DNA from: Hymenobacter negativus
GTDB taxonomy: Bacteria; Bacteroidota; Bacteroidia; Cytophagales; Hymenobacteraceae
NCBI RefSeq assembly: GCF_016056375.1
Contig: NZ_JAEDAE010000003.1
Location: 310,001-374,000 of the forward strand
DNA length: 64,000 bases
Direction: 5' to 3'
The stretch's first letter is position 1, and each line of letters starts with the position of its first letter. The notes under the pieces were generated by a model that saw only the letters and a program-made list of their open reading frames with translations, was not told the origin of the DNA and ran no database searches. This document shows positions 42,657 through 50,846 of the stretch, in pieces. The translations under genes were made by a program, and so were the position numbers.

Positions 42657-45600
42657 CTAGCTGCCCGTCAGTTCCACGTGTTGCCGCAGCAGCTCCTGAA
42701 TCTGGTCCTCGTCGTCGGCGTCGAGCGGGTCGAGTTCCACCATTTCGGGGTTGCAATTGGTTGGGAACGTGCCGTTAGGGTCGTAGACCCAGGCAATGCC
42801 GCCGCTCATGCCGGCTGCGAAGTTGCGGCCCGTCTGGCCTAGGATAAGGGCACGGCCGCCCGTCATGTACTCGCAGCCGTGGTCGCCCACGCCTTCCACC
42901 ACGGCGGTGGCACCGGAGTTGCGCACGGCAAACCGCTCGCCAGCCTGGCCGCGCACAAACAGCGCGCCGGAGGTGGCCCCGTACAGCGCCACGTTGCCGA
43001 TGATGATGTTTTGCTCAGGCACGAAGTGGGCGGCGGGGGAGGGGAAGATGGCTAGCTGTGCGCCGCTTAGGCCCTTGCCCACGTAGTCGTTGGCCTCGCC
43101 TTCGAGCGAGAACGAAAGCCCCGCTACGCTGAACGCCCCGAAGCTCTGGCCCGCCGAGCCACGGAAGCGGTAGTTAATCGTGTTGGCGGGCAGGCCGGCA
43201 GCATGGTAGCGCTTGGCAATCTCATTGGAAAGCAGCGTGCCGATGGTGCGGTCAATGTTCTGCACCTCGAACTCGGCGAAAACCGGCGTTTGCTCATTCA
43301 GGGCCGGTTGGGCGTGGTCGAGCAGCTGCCAGTCCAGAATGCCGTGGATGCCGTGGTCCTGCGCCTCGCTGTTGTAGAGCGTGCCGCCGGAGATGTTCAC
43401 GGCGGGGTGCAGCATGTCGGCGAGGTTGAGGTGGCGGGCTTTCCAGTGGGTGATGCCCTCGCGCACTTTCAGGAATTCAGGGCGGCCCACCATCTCATTG
43501 ATGGTGCGGAAACCCAGCTCAGCCATGATTTCGCGCAGCTCCTCGGCCAGGAAGCGGAACAGGTTCACGATGTGCTCGGGCTGGCCGGTAAAGAGCTTGC
43601 GCAGCTCGGGGTCTTGGGTGGCCACGCCCACGGGGCAGGTGTTGAGGTGGCATTTGCGCATCATCACGCAGCCGCCGGCCACCAGCGCGGCGGTTGCCAC
43701 ACCCCATTCTTCGGCCCCCAGCAGGGCGGCCACGGCTAGGTCGCGGCCGGTTTTCAGTTGGCCGTCGGCTTGCAGCACGACGCGGCTGCGGAGCTGGTTG
43801 CGCACAAGTGTCTGGTGGGCTTCGGCCAGGCCCAGCTCCCAGGGCAGGCCGGCGTGCTTGATGGAGCTGATGGGCGAGGCACCTGTGCCACCGTCGTAGC
43901 CGGCAATGAGAATGACGTCGGCGTGGGCCTTGGCGACACCGGCCGCGATGGTGCCCACGCCCGCCTTGCTCACCAGCTTCACGTTGATGCGGGCGGCGCG
44001 GTTGGCGTTTTTCAGGTCGAAGATGAGCTGGGCCAGGTCTTCGATGGAGTAGATGTCGTGGTGGGGCGGGGGCGAAATCAGGCCGACGCCGGTCGTGGCG
44101 TGGCGCACTTTGGCAATCCACTCGTCCACCTTGTGGCCGGGCAATTGGCCGCCCTCACCGGGCTTGGCGCCCTGGGCCATCTTGATTTGCAGCTCGTCGG
44201 CGTTGGTGAGGTAGTGCGCGGTCACGCCGAAGCGGGCCGAAGCCACCTGCTTGATGGCCGAGCGCATGGAGTCGCCGTTGGGCATCTGCTCGTAGCGCAG
44301 TGGGTCTTCGCCGCCCTCGCCGGTGTTGCTTTTGCCGCCAATGCGGTTCATGGCAATGGCCAGCGTGCTGTGCGCCTCGTGCGAAATCGAGCCAAACGAC
44401 ATGGCCCCAGTCGCAAACCGCCGCATAATGCCCTCGGCCGGCTCCACTTCGTCGAGTGAAATCGGGTCGCGGTGGCGGGCAAAACCCAGCAGGCCGCGCA
44501 GGGTAAACATGCGCTCCGGCTGCTCGTTCACCAACTTCGCATACCGCTGATAGGTAGCGTAATTGTTGGTGCGCGTCGCTAGTTGCAGCAGGTGCACGGT
44601 TTCGGGGTTGAACATGTGCGCCTCACCGCGCCGCCGCCAGTGGTAGAGGCCGCCGTCGGGCAGCAGTGTTTGCTCCTCGGGAGTGGTGCTCTTAAATCCC
44701 TGAAAATGCTTGTACAGCGTTTCACGGGCTATTTCATCTAATCCCAGCCCGCCGATTCGCGTTACCGCGCCGCAGAAATAGGCGTCCACCACGGCTTGGT
44801 TCAGCCCCAGAATCTCAAACACCTGCGCGCCGTGGTAGCTCTGCAGGGTGGAAATCCCCATTTTCGAGAAAATCTTCAGCAGGCCGTCGCACACGGCTTT
44901 GATGTAGTTGTAGGTCAGTTGCGACTGGTCGAGCGAGGTGTTCAAGTGGCCCGCCTCGCGCATGGTCCGCACCGTGGAAAGTGCCAGGTAGGGGTTGATG
45001 GCCGTGGCCCCGAACGACAGCAAGCAGGCGAAATGGTGCACTTCCCACACGTCGCCGGCCTCTACCACCAAGCCCACCGAACCCCGGCAGCCGAGCTTGA
45101 TGAGGTGGTGATGCACGGCCGAAACCGCCAGCAGTGAGGGAATGGGCGCGTGCAAAGAGTCCACCGCGCGGTCTGACAAAATCAACACTTCAAACCCGTC
45201 GTGCACCGCGTCTTCGGCGTAGCGGCAGAGGCGGGCGAGGCCATCTTCGAGGGCGCCGGGCTTGCCATCGGCCCGGAAATAGGTTTGCAAGGTTTTGGCA
45301 TTGAACATGCCGGTGTCGATGCTGCGCAGCTTCTCCAGCTCGTGGTTGCTGAGGATGGGCTGGCGCAGGGCCACGCAATGGCAGTGGTGCTTGTCCTCGT
45401 CCAGAATGTTGCCGTTGTTGCCCAGGAAAGTAGCCAGGCTCATCACCAGCCGCTCCCGAATGGGGTCGATGGGCGGGTTGGTGACCTGCGCGAAAAACTG
45501 CTTGAAGTAGCTGCTCAGGTGCTGCGGCTGGTCAGAAAGCACGGCCAGCGGCACGTCCACGCCCATCGAGCCGATGGGCTCCTTGCCGTCCAGCGCCATG

Positions 45601-47084
45601 GGCGTGATGAGCACGTCGATGTCTTCGCGGGTATAGCCGAATACCTGGTGGTACTTGAAAACCGCATCGGCCGCCAAATCCGTGAACATCTGGCGCGGCT
45701 CGGGCAGCTCTTCGAGGCGAATCTGGTACTCGTTGAGCCAGGCGCCGTAGGGTTGGCGGCCGGCGGCCTGGGTTTTCAGCTCCTCGTCGGTGATGATGCG
45801 GCCGGCCACGGTATCCACCAGCAGCATCTTGCCGGGCTGCAGGCGGCCTTTCTGCACCACGGTGGCGGGGTCGATGTGGAGCACGCCGGCCTCGGAAGCG
45901 ACGAGCACGCGGCCGTCGGTGGTTTCGAGGTAGCGCAGCGGGCGCAGGCCGTTGCGGTCGAGCATGGCCCCAATCTGCTGGCCGTCGGTGAAAATGAGGG
46001 CGGCCGGGCCGTCCCAGGGCTCCATAAAGGTGGCGTGGAACTCGTAGAAGGCTTTTTTGAGCGGGTCCATCTGGGTGTTGCCGTCCCAGGCTTCGGGCAC
46101 CAGCATCATCATCACGTGCGGCAGCGGGCGGCCCGAGTGCAGCAGGATTTCCACCACGTTGTCGAGGCAGGCCGAGTCCGACTGCCCGGCATCGACCACC
46201 GGCAGCAGCATGTCCATCTCCTCCGCCGAGAAGTAGGGCGATACGTAACTGCGTAAGCCCGCATAAAACCAGTTCAGGTTGCCGCGCAGCGTATTAATCT
46301 CGCCATTGTGCGCCAGAAACCGGAACGGCTGGGCCAGCTTCCAGCTCGGAAATGTGTTGGTGGAAAACCGCGAATGCACCAGCCCGAACGCCGACGTCAC
46401 CCGCTCGTCGCTGAGGTCGGGGAAGTAGCCGCGCACCTGGTAGGTAGTCAACTGGCCTTTGTAGACAATGGTTTTGCAGGAAAGCGAGGCGAAGTAGAAT
46501 ACCTCCATCGCCGCCGGCACCGTCTCGCGCACCGTCTTAAAAATCAAGCGACGCAGCACGTAGAGCTTGCGCTCGAAGTCCTCCTGATTCGTAATACCCG
46601 CCGGGCGGCCGAAGAACACCTGCTCCATCACCGGTTCGGCCGCCAGCGCCGTGGGGCCAATGCCGGTCGGGTTCACCGGCACGGGCCGGTAGCCCAGCAG
46701 CGGAAATCCCAGCCGCGCGGCGGCTCCATTGATTGCTTCGCGGCAGTCTTCGCGCAGCTTTTCATCCTTGGGCAAAAAGCCCATGCCCACGCCGTAGCTG
46801 CCCGGCTCGGGCAGGCGAATATCCAGCGCCACGCACTCCTGCAGCAGAAACCAATGCGGAATCTGGATGAGCAGCCCGGCCCCGTCGCCGGAGTCGGAAT
46901 CACAGCCGCAGGCGCCGCGGTGCTCCATGTTTTCCAGCATGGCCAGCGCGTCGGTAATCGTCTGATGCGTTTTGCGGCCGTTGAGGGAGGTGATGAAACC
47001 AGTCCCGCAGGCATCGTGTTCAAATTCGGGGCGGTAGAGGCCCTGAGGAGCAGTGGAGGAGGGTGGCGGGCTGTTGAATGTCAT
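42657..47084 (-). CDS. gltB: Glutamate synthase large subunit
   Basis: A 1475-residue GltB ending at an amber codon 38 codons short of its natural end. Residues 1-25 are a propeptide; C26 (in HDACGTGF) is the glutaminase nucleophile. The class II amidotransferase domain extends to about 440, the central domain to about 790, and the FMN domain from about 850 to 1210, with the 3Fe-4S motif CVMMRKCHLNTCPVGVA. The C-terminal beta-helix (GXGXG-like, about 1240-1470) follows, stopping at HVELTGS. See the separate entry for the lost tail. gltD follows downstream. The gene is preceded by about 670 bases of non-coding sequence. Confidence 0.93.
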   Translation of the reverse strand: MTFNSPPPSSTAPQGLYRPEFEHDACGTGFITSLNGRKTHQTITDALAMLENMEHRGACGCDSDSGDGAGLLIQIPHWFLLQECVALDIRLPEPGSYGVGMGFLPKDEKLREDCREAINGAAARLGFPLLGYRPVPVNPTGIGPTALAAEPVMEQVFFGRPAGITNQEDFERKLYVLRRLIFKTVRETVPAAMEVFYFASLSCKTIVYKGQLTTYQVRGYFPDLSDERVTSAFGLVHSRFSTNTFPSWKLAQPFRFLAHNGEINTLRGNLNWFYAGLRSYVSPYFSAEEMDMLLPVVDAGQSDSACLDNVVEILLHSGRPLPHVMMMLVPEAWDGNTQMDPLKKAFYEFHATFMEPWDGPAALIFTDGQQIGAMLDRNGLRPLRYLETTDGRVLVASEAGVLHIDPATVVQKGRLQPGKMLLVDTVAGRIITDEELKTQAAGRQPYGAWLNEYQIRLEELPEPRQMFTDLAADAVFKYHQVFGYTREDIDVLITPMALDGKEPIGSMGVDVPLAVLSDQPQHLSSYFKQFFAQVTNPPIDPIRERLVMSLATFLGNNGNILDEDKHHCHCVALRQPILSNHELEKLRSIDTGMFNAKTLQTYFRADGKPGALEDGLARLCRYAEDAVHDGFEVLILSDRAVDSLHAPIPSLLAVSAVHHHLIKLGCRGSVGLVVEAGDVWEVHHFACLLSFGATAINPYLALSTVRTMREAGHLNTSLDQSQLTYNYIKAVCDGLLKIFSKMGISTLQSYHGAQVFEILGLNQAVVDAYFCGAVTRIGGLGLDEIARETLYKHFQGFKSTTPEEQTLLPDGGLYHWRRRGEAHMFNPETVHLLQLATRTNNYATYQRYAKLVNEQPERMFTLRGLLGFARHRDPISLDEVEPAEGIMRRFATGAMSFGSISHEAHSTLAIAMNRIGGKSNTGEGGEDPLRYEQMPNGDSMRSAIKQVASARFGVTAHYLTNADELQIKMAQGAKPGEGGQLPGHKVDEWIAKVRHATTGVGLISPPPHHDIYSIEDLAQLIFDLKNANRAARINVKLVSKAGVGTIAAGVAKAHADVILIAGYDGGTGASPISSIKHAGLPWELGLAEAHQTLVRNQLRSRVVLQADGQLKTGRDLAVAALLGAEEWGVATAALVAGGCVMMRKCHLNTCPVGVATQDPELRKLFTGQPEHIVNLFRFLAEELREIMAELGFRTINEMVGRPEFLKVREGITHWKARHLNLADMLHPAVNISGGTLYNSEAQDHGIHGILDWQLLDHAQPALNEQTPVFAEFEVQNIDRTIGTLLSNEIAKRYHAAGLPANTINYRFRGSAGQSFGAFSVAGLSFSLEGEANDYVGKGLSGAQLAIFPSPAAHFVPEQNIIIGNVALYGATSGALFVRGQAGERFAVRNSGATAVVEGVGDHGCEYMTGGRALILGQTGRNFAAGMSGGIAWVYDPNGTFPTNCNPEMVELDPLDADDEDQIQELLRQHVELTGS

Positions 47085-47755
47085 AGCAGAGGGGCGTGGT
47101 CATTTACAAGGAACAGAGTCAGAGCGGGAAAGGAAATGGCGGAGTACGTGAGTTTACTATTTCTGAATAAGGGATATTTAGTAGTATATGGTTGGTATTT
47201 AGTGTTTTGATTCAAGTGGTTGTACGATGTCAAAACGTGCCGCCTGACGCCGGAACCTCACCCCCGGCCCCTCTCCTTAGGGAGAGGGGAGCAGGACATT
47301 ATCTATCAGAAGCATTTCCGCTGTCTCCTTCCCCAAGGAGAGGGGCCGGGAGTGAGGTTCTCTCCCGCGCATCGTCAGTCCGCAAGCAACTGTAAGTTAA
47401 AAGCGCTTTTTTCCGGATTGAACTGCGACTTCAAGGAGAATGAGTTGCTTTTTTGGAATAGTTCAGAGCACCCTGAAATCAGCAGGGCTCAAACGTTTTC
47501 AGAAATAACTATTCACAAGTCCCCCACCCAATACAAGGTCTGCTTCCCCTTTTATTCGCTTCCGGAGCTGGAACGGGGCATGTTTTCGAGCCCAATCATC
47601 TGCCGGCCGTAGCAACCGGGGAGTGGGGGAGACCCGAGGCAGCAGATGAGACGTTCACGATGCCGCGAAGTACGACCCTGGCGCGCACCGGACAATAGTG
47701 CCCAGCCCGCCGCGTTTCCGCAATTGCGGCCGGCCACGTACTTTAGAGCCTTGTC
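47085..47755. other. 671-base intergenic region between gltB and J-domain gene
   Basis: This divergent region should hold the promoters of gltB (left) and the J-domain gene (right). The stretch 47150-47220 is AT-rich and includes TATTTAGTAGTATATGG. The family C palindrome occupies 47254-47359. I see no credible gene; ORFs here translate the repeat (peptides like PRPLSLGRGE). Confidence 0.6.
47254..47359. repeat. Dispersed palindrome, family C, copy 2
   Basis: AACCTCACCCCCGGCCCCTC (from 47254) pairs with a right end GGGAGTGAGGTT (to 47359); in between CTCCTTAGGGAGAGGGGAG and TCCTTCCCCAAGGAGAGGGG form their own hairpins. Confidence 0.85.
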
Positions 47756-47767
47756 GTGCTTTGGGTT

Positions 47768-48517
47768 ATGCAGAATTATTACCGCGTATTGGGCGTGAGC
47801 CTCACGGCCACGGCCGGGCAAATAGAGCAGGCCTACCTTGCCCAGCGCACCCGCCTGCGCCGCCTGGCCGCCGACCCCGCCATGCAGGCCCGCCTTGCCG
47901 AAGTAGAAGCTGGCTACGGCATCATTGGCCACCCGCGCCGCCGCATGGCCTACGATGTGCTGCTGGCCCAGCAACCGGCCGAAGCTGCGCTGCCGCCCCA
48001 CCACTACGCCGCCGAGGCGCGCTGGTACCACTACGCCCGCATCGCCCGTAGCCTCAACGTGGCGCTGCTGGCCTGCTGCCTGCTGCTGGGCCTCGACTGG
48101 GCCCTGCCGCTGCGCCAGTACGCCCACGAAACCGTGCAAAGCCGCTTTCCGGTATCGGTGCCCTCGGCGCTGTCGGCCCCCGAGGTGGCCTACCGCGTGC
48201 ACACGGCGCACACCAGCTTCCGGCTGCCCAGCGCCATCGGTCACCGCGTGCGCACCGGCCAGACCATTACTGTGTGGCAAACGCCCATCCTAGGCATCGT
48301 GCTGCGCATCAGCGCGCCCGCATCGCCCGACGGCCCGGCCCCATTTCAGCCCTACGGCGGTACCATCTACGGCGTTTTTTTCCTACTGCCGCTGCTGTTG
48401 GCGGTGGTAGCAGGCGTGGGGGCCTGGCCCGGTCATTCGCCCGAAACCTACGTGAATACCGCTGCCGTGGGCGGGCTGCTGACCATTCTGACGCTTGTTG
48501 TGCTGCTCTGTTTCTAA
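47768..48517 (+). CDS. Degenerate J-domain membrane protein
   Basis: A 249-residue protein. Residues 1-65 look like a DnaJ domain (NYYRVLGVSLTATAGQIEQA near the start, then EVEAGYGIIGHPRRRMAYDV), but the HPD motif between helices II and III, needed to stimulate DnaK, is absent; this region reads RTRLRRLAADPAMQ. Three hydrophobic helices follow (about 94-112, 202-222, 233-249), with an exported loop between the first two. It may bind membrane partners without acting as a co-chaperone. The ATG at 47768 was chosen over a GTG at 47756. Confidence 0.72.
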   Translation: MQNYYRVLGVSLTATAGQIEQAYLAQRTRLRRLAADPAMQARLAEVEAGYGIIGHPRRRMAYDVLLAQQPAEAALPPHHYAAEARWYHYARIARSLNVALLACCLLLGLDWALPLRQYAHETVQSRFPVSVPSALSAPEVAYRVHTAHTSFRLPSAIGHRVRTGQTITVWQTPILGIVLRISAPASPDGPAPFQPYGGTIYGVFFLLPLLLAVVAGVGAWPGHSPETYVNTAAVGGLLTILTLVVLLCF

Positions 48518-48644
48518 GGCCTAAGCCCCGCCGCCAGTCCCGTGCCGCATATCAAATGCCGCAGCAATCCGTAAGCGAGAGCCGGGGTGCCCGCCCGGCC
48601 CCGCCGCCCGTTTCATATCCCATTCTTCATCGATTCCTCCGTTC

Positions 48645-49148
48645 ATGGATTTTACCACTGCCCCTTCCCAGGACCTGCTGTTTGACGCCGCCCGGCGCGG
48701 CGACGTGCCCGCCCTGCGCGACCTGCTGGCCGCCGGCCTCGCCGTTGATGCGGCCAACCCCAAAGGTTTCACGCCCCTCATTCTGGCGGCCTACGACAAC
48801 CACCCCGATGCCACCGCCTTCCTGCTCGATGCCGGAGCCAACCCCAACGCGCAGGACGTCAGCGGCAACACCGCCCTGATGGGCGTCAGCTTCAAAGGCT
48901 ACCCCGGCATTGCCCGGCAACTCATTGCCCACGGGGCCGGCCTTAACCTGCAAAACGCCAACGGCGGCACCGCCCTCATGTTTGCCACGATGTTTGGCCG
49001 CAACGAGCTGGTACAGTTGCTCCTCGATGCCGGGGCCGACCGCACCATCGCCGACGCGCGGGGCCTCACCGCCCTGCACCTGGCCGGCCAGCAGGGCAAC
49101 GCGCAAGCCTGGGCCCTGCTGGGCGGCGAGGCGCAGGAGGCCCAGTAG
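48645..49148 (+). CDS. Ankyrin-repeat protein
   Basis: A 167-residue protein made of four to five ankyrin repeats: DLLFDAARRGDVPALRDLLA, GFTPLILAAYDNHPDATAFL, GNTALMGVSFKGYPGIARQL, GGTALMFATMFGRNELVQLL and GLTALHLAGQQGNAQAWALL. There is no signal peptide, so it is probably cytosolic. Ankyrin proteins bind other proteins; some bacterial examples lie next to catalases or are antidotes, but no such partner is seen. It follows the J-domain gene by 127 bases. Confidence 0.88.
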   Translation: MDFTTAPSQDLLFDAARRGDVPALRDLLAAGLAVDAANPKGFTPLILAAYDNHPDATAFLLDAGANPNAQDVSGNTALMGVSFKGYPGIARQLIAHGAGLNLQNANGGTALMFATMFGRNELVQLLLDAGADRTIADARGLTALHLAGQQGNAQAWALLGGEAQEAQ

Positions 49149-49669
49149 CCCAACCGAATTCACCGCATCCCCCACTGCACCAACCGCTCTGGCCCCGCCC
49201 CCCATGCCCACCGGCTTGTTGGCGGGGCTTTTGCGTAGCCGCGCCCGGCAATTCGCATAACCGGCTTGCCAGAAATTTCTACTTGAAATAGTGCATTTGT
49301 TAATATGGCTGGATTTAACCGGAAATTATAAATATTGGTTGAAAGCCTGAAATGTGATGTTGGGGCTATTGGTTTGATTTGTATGTATTTTGTCTTTTAT
49401 TTGCCTTTAAATAAATGCCGATGGCAAACGGCAGCTATTCGCCGGTACGGTCTTATTTATAAATTAAGTAAGATGGGCAAACGTTTGTCTTCTGTGATTT
49501 ATGGACCATTCGCTCGGAAAAAATCAATTGATGTAAACAGATTTATGGTCTGTTTAAGCCGCTCATTCATCGTTTTTAGCTGAAAACGATTGCGGCTGGG
49601 CCCATCAGGAAATTTTCACGCGCACCTGCTTTGCAAACAACCATTCGCTTCACCAAAATCCCACCGCTT
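49149..49669. other. Intergenic region with AT-rich island
   Basis: After the terminator at 49191-49233, bases about 49260-49600 are clearly AT-rich compared with the surrounding sequence, with runs such as AAATTATAAATATTGG and TTTAAATAAATG. An ORF of 82 codons (49335-49583) shows no family or signal and has codon use unlike the neighbours, so I do not call it. The 3' end should contain the promoter of the TonB-like gene. Confidence 0.5.
49191..49233 (+). terminator. Terminator after ankyrin gene
   Basis: GGCCCCGCC (49191-49199) pairs with GGCGGGGC (49221-49228), followed by TTTTGC. The loop is large (about 21 bases), which lowers confidence. Confidence 0.6.
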
Positions 49670-50392
49670 ATGCTGCTCTCTACTCTGCTTGTCGTTACGC
49701 AATTGCTGGCTGCTGGCTCGTCGCCGACTCCGAAAGCCAACCCTGGCCCGGCCGCTGCTTTGGTGGCGCCGGCCGTAGCGGGCCGCGTCACCAACGAAGT
49801 GGGGGTGCCGCTGCCGGGCGTGTTTGTGGCGGTGCAGGGCACTCCCCAGGCCACCAGCACCAACGCCGCCGGCGACTTCCTGCTGGCCCTCACGGGCACC
49901 AAATCCGTGCTGCTGTTCAAGTGCCAGGGCTACCGCGACCAGACGCTGGCCGTAGCCGCTGGCAATTCGCTGACCGTAAAAATGCAGTCGCTCACCAAAG
50001 CCGTGGCCCCGCCGGCCGGCCCGGTGCCCGTGGCCCCGGCTCCCGAAGCCGAGGCCGCTAACGCCAACACAGTGCTCAAGTTTTCGGAGGTGCTGCCGTC
50101 CTTCCCGGGCGGGGAGTCGGCCTACTACGCCTTCGTGCGTCAAACGGCCCATTTCCCCGAAGAAGCCCTCAAGCAGGGCCTGTCGGGCACGGTGTACGTG
50201 AGCTTTGTGGTCGACCAGCAGGGCCGCATCGTGGACGCGGAAGTAGCCAAGGGCTGCGGCCACGGCTTCGATGAAGAAGCCCTGCGCGTGATTCGCCTCA
50301 TGCCCTGGTGGACGCCCGGCCTGGTAGCCGGCAAGCCCGTGCGCGTGGCCCGCACCATGTCGGTGCCGTTCCTGTTCCGCTCACGCGACTAA
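49670..50392 (+). CDS. TonB-family energy-transducer-like protein with carboxypeptidase-regulatory domain
   Basis: A 240-residue exported protein (signal peptide 1-18). A CarboxypepD_reg-like beta-sandwich (about residues 38-110: VAGRVTNEVGVPLPGVFVAV, ATSTNAAGDFLLAL) is followed by a Pro/Ala-rich linker and a TonB C-terminal domain (about 150-235: AHFPEEALKQGLSGTVYVSF, VDQQGRIVDAEVAKGCGHGF). There is no long N-terminal membrane anchor of classical TonB, though the signal segment could serve as one. The ATG at 49670 is preferred to a TTG at 49631. Its stop lies 14 bases from the convergent DUF1304 gene. Confidence 0.85.
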   Translation: MLLSTLLVVTQLLAAGSSPTPKANPGPAAALVAPAVAGRVTNEVGVPLPGVFVAVQGTPQATSTNAAGDFLLALTGTKSVLLFKCQGYRDQTLAVAAGNSLTVKMQSLTKAVAPPAGPVPVAPAPEAEAANANTVLKFSEVLPSFPGGESAYYAFVRQTAHFPEEALKQGLSGTVYVSFVVDQQGRIVDAEVAKGCGHGFDEEALRVIRLMPWWTPGLVAGKPVRVARTMSVPFLFRSRD

Positions 50393-50406
50393 CGCTGGCG
50401 GCGGAA

Positions 50407-50769
50407 TCAGGCCATTTGCAGGGCCGCGAGGGCTAGCAGCGCGGGCACGGTTTGCACCAATATAATGCGCTTGCCGGCCGTAAAGCCGCCGTAAATGCCG
50501 GCCACGGCCACGCAGCCCAGAAAAAACGCGCCCACGTTGCGGTGCCAGGCCGGGTCCGTTATCAGCAGCGCCCAGACGAGGCCGGCGGCCAGGAAGCCGT
50601 TGTAGAGGCCCTGGTTGGCGGCCAGCACTTTGGTGGGCGCAAATAGCTCGGGGCGCAGCGAACGGAAGGTTTTGGGGCCCCGGGTAGTCCAGGCAAACAT
50701 CTCCAGCCACAGAATGTAGGCGTGGATGAGGGCCACCAGGCCGATGAGCAGTTGGCTGAGCAGGTGCAT
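50407..50769 (-). CDS. DUF1304-family membrane protein
   Basis: A 120-residue protein with four predicted membrane helices. The hallmark LIGLVALIHAYILWLEMFAW (about residues 8-27) and ANQGLYNGFLAAGLVWALL (about 50-68) match DUF1304, a family of small membrane proteins of unknown function found widely in bacteria. The length is usual for the family. The start ATG at 50769 was chosen over a longer frame. Confidence 0.88.
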   Translation of the reverse strand: MHLLSQLLIGLVALIHAYILWLEMFAWTTRGPKTFRSLRPELFAPTKVLAANQGLYNGFLAAGLVWALLITDPAWHRNVGAFFLGCVAVAGIYGGFTAGKRIILVQTVPALLALAALQMA

Positions 50770-50846
50770 GGCAACGCGGGAAAGATGTGACGCCCCGGTC
50801 CGCTGCAGCAGCCGGCCGGGACGCACAAGGTAAGGCCCACGCCGTG

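Noticed and set aside
45201..46256. 351-codon open frame on the plus strand
   Set aside because: It is antisense to gltB, which has clear motifs throughout this stretch.
47220..47612. 130-codon frame before the J-domain gene
   Set aside because: It translates the family C repeat (PRPLSLGRGE and PQGEGPGVR peptides) and lacks a signal or domain.
49335..49583. 82-codon frame in the AT-rich island
   Set aside because: There is no family, no start signal, and codon use is unlike the genome's; length is within chance for AT-rich sequence on one strand.
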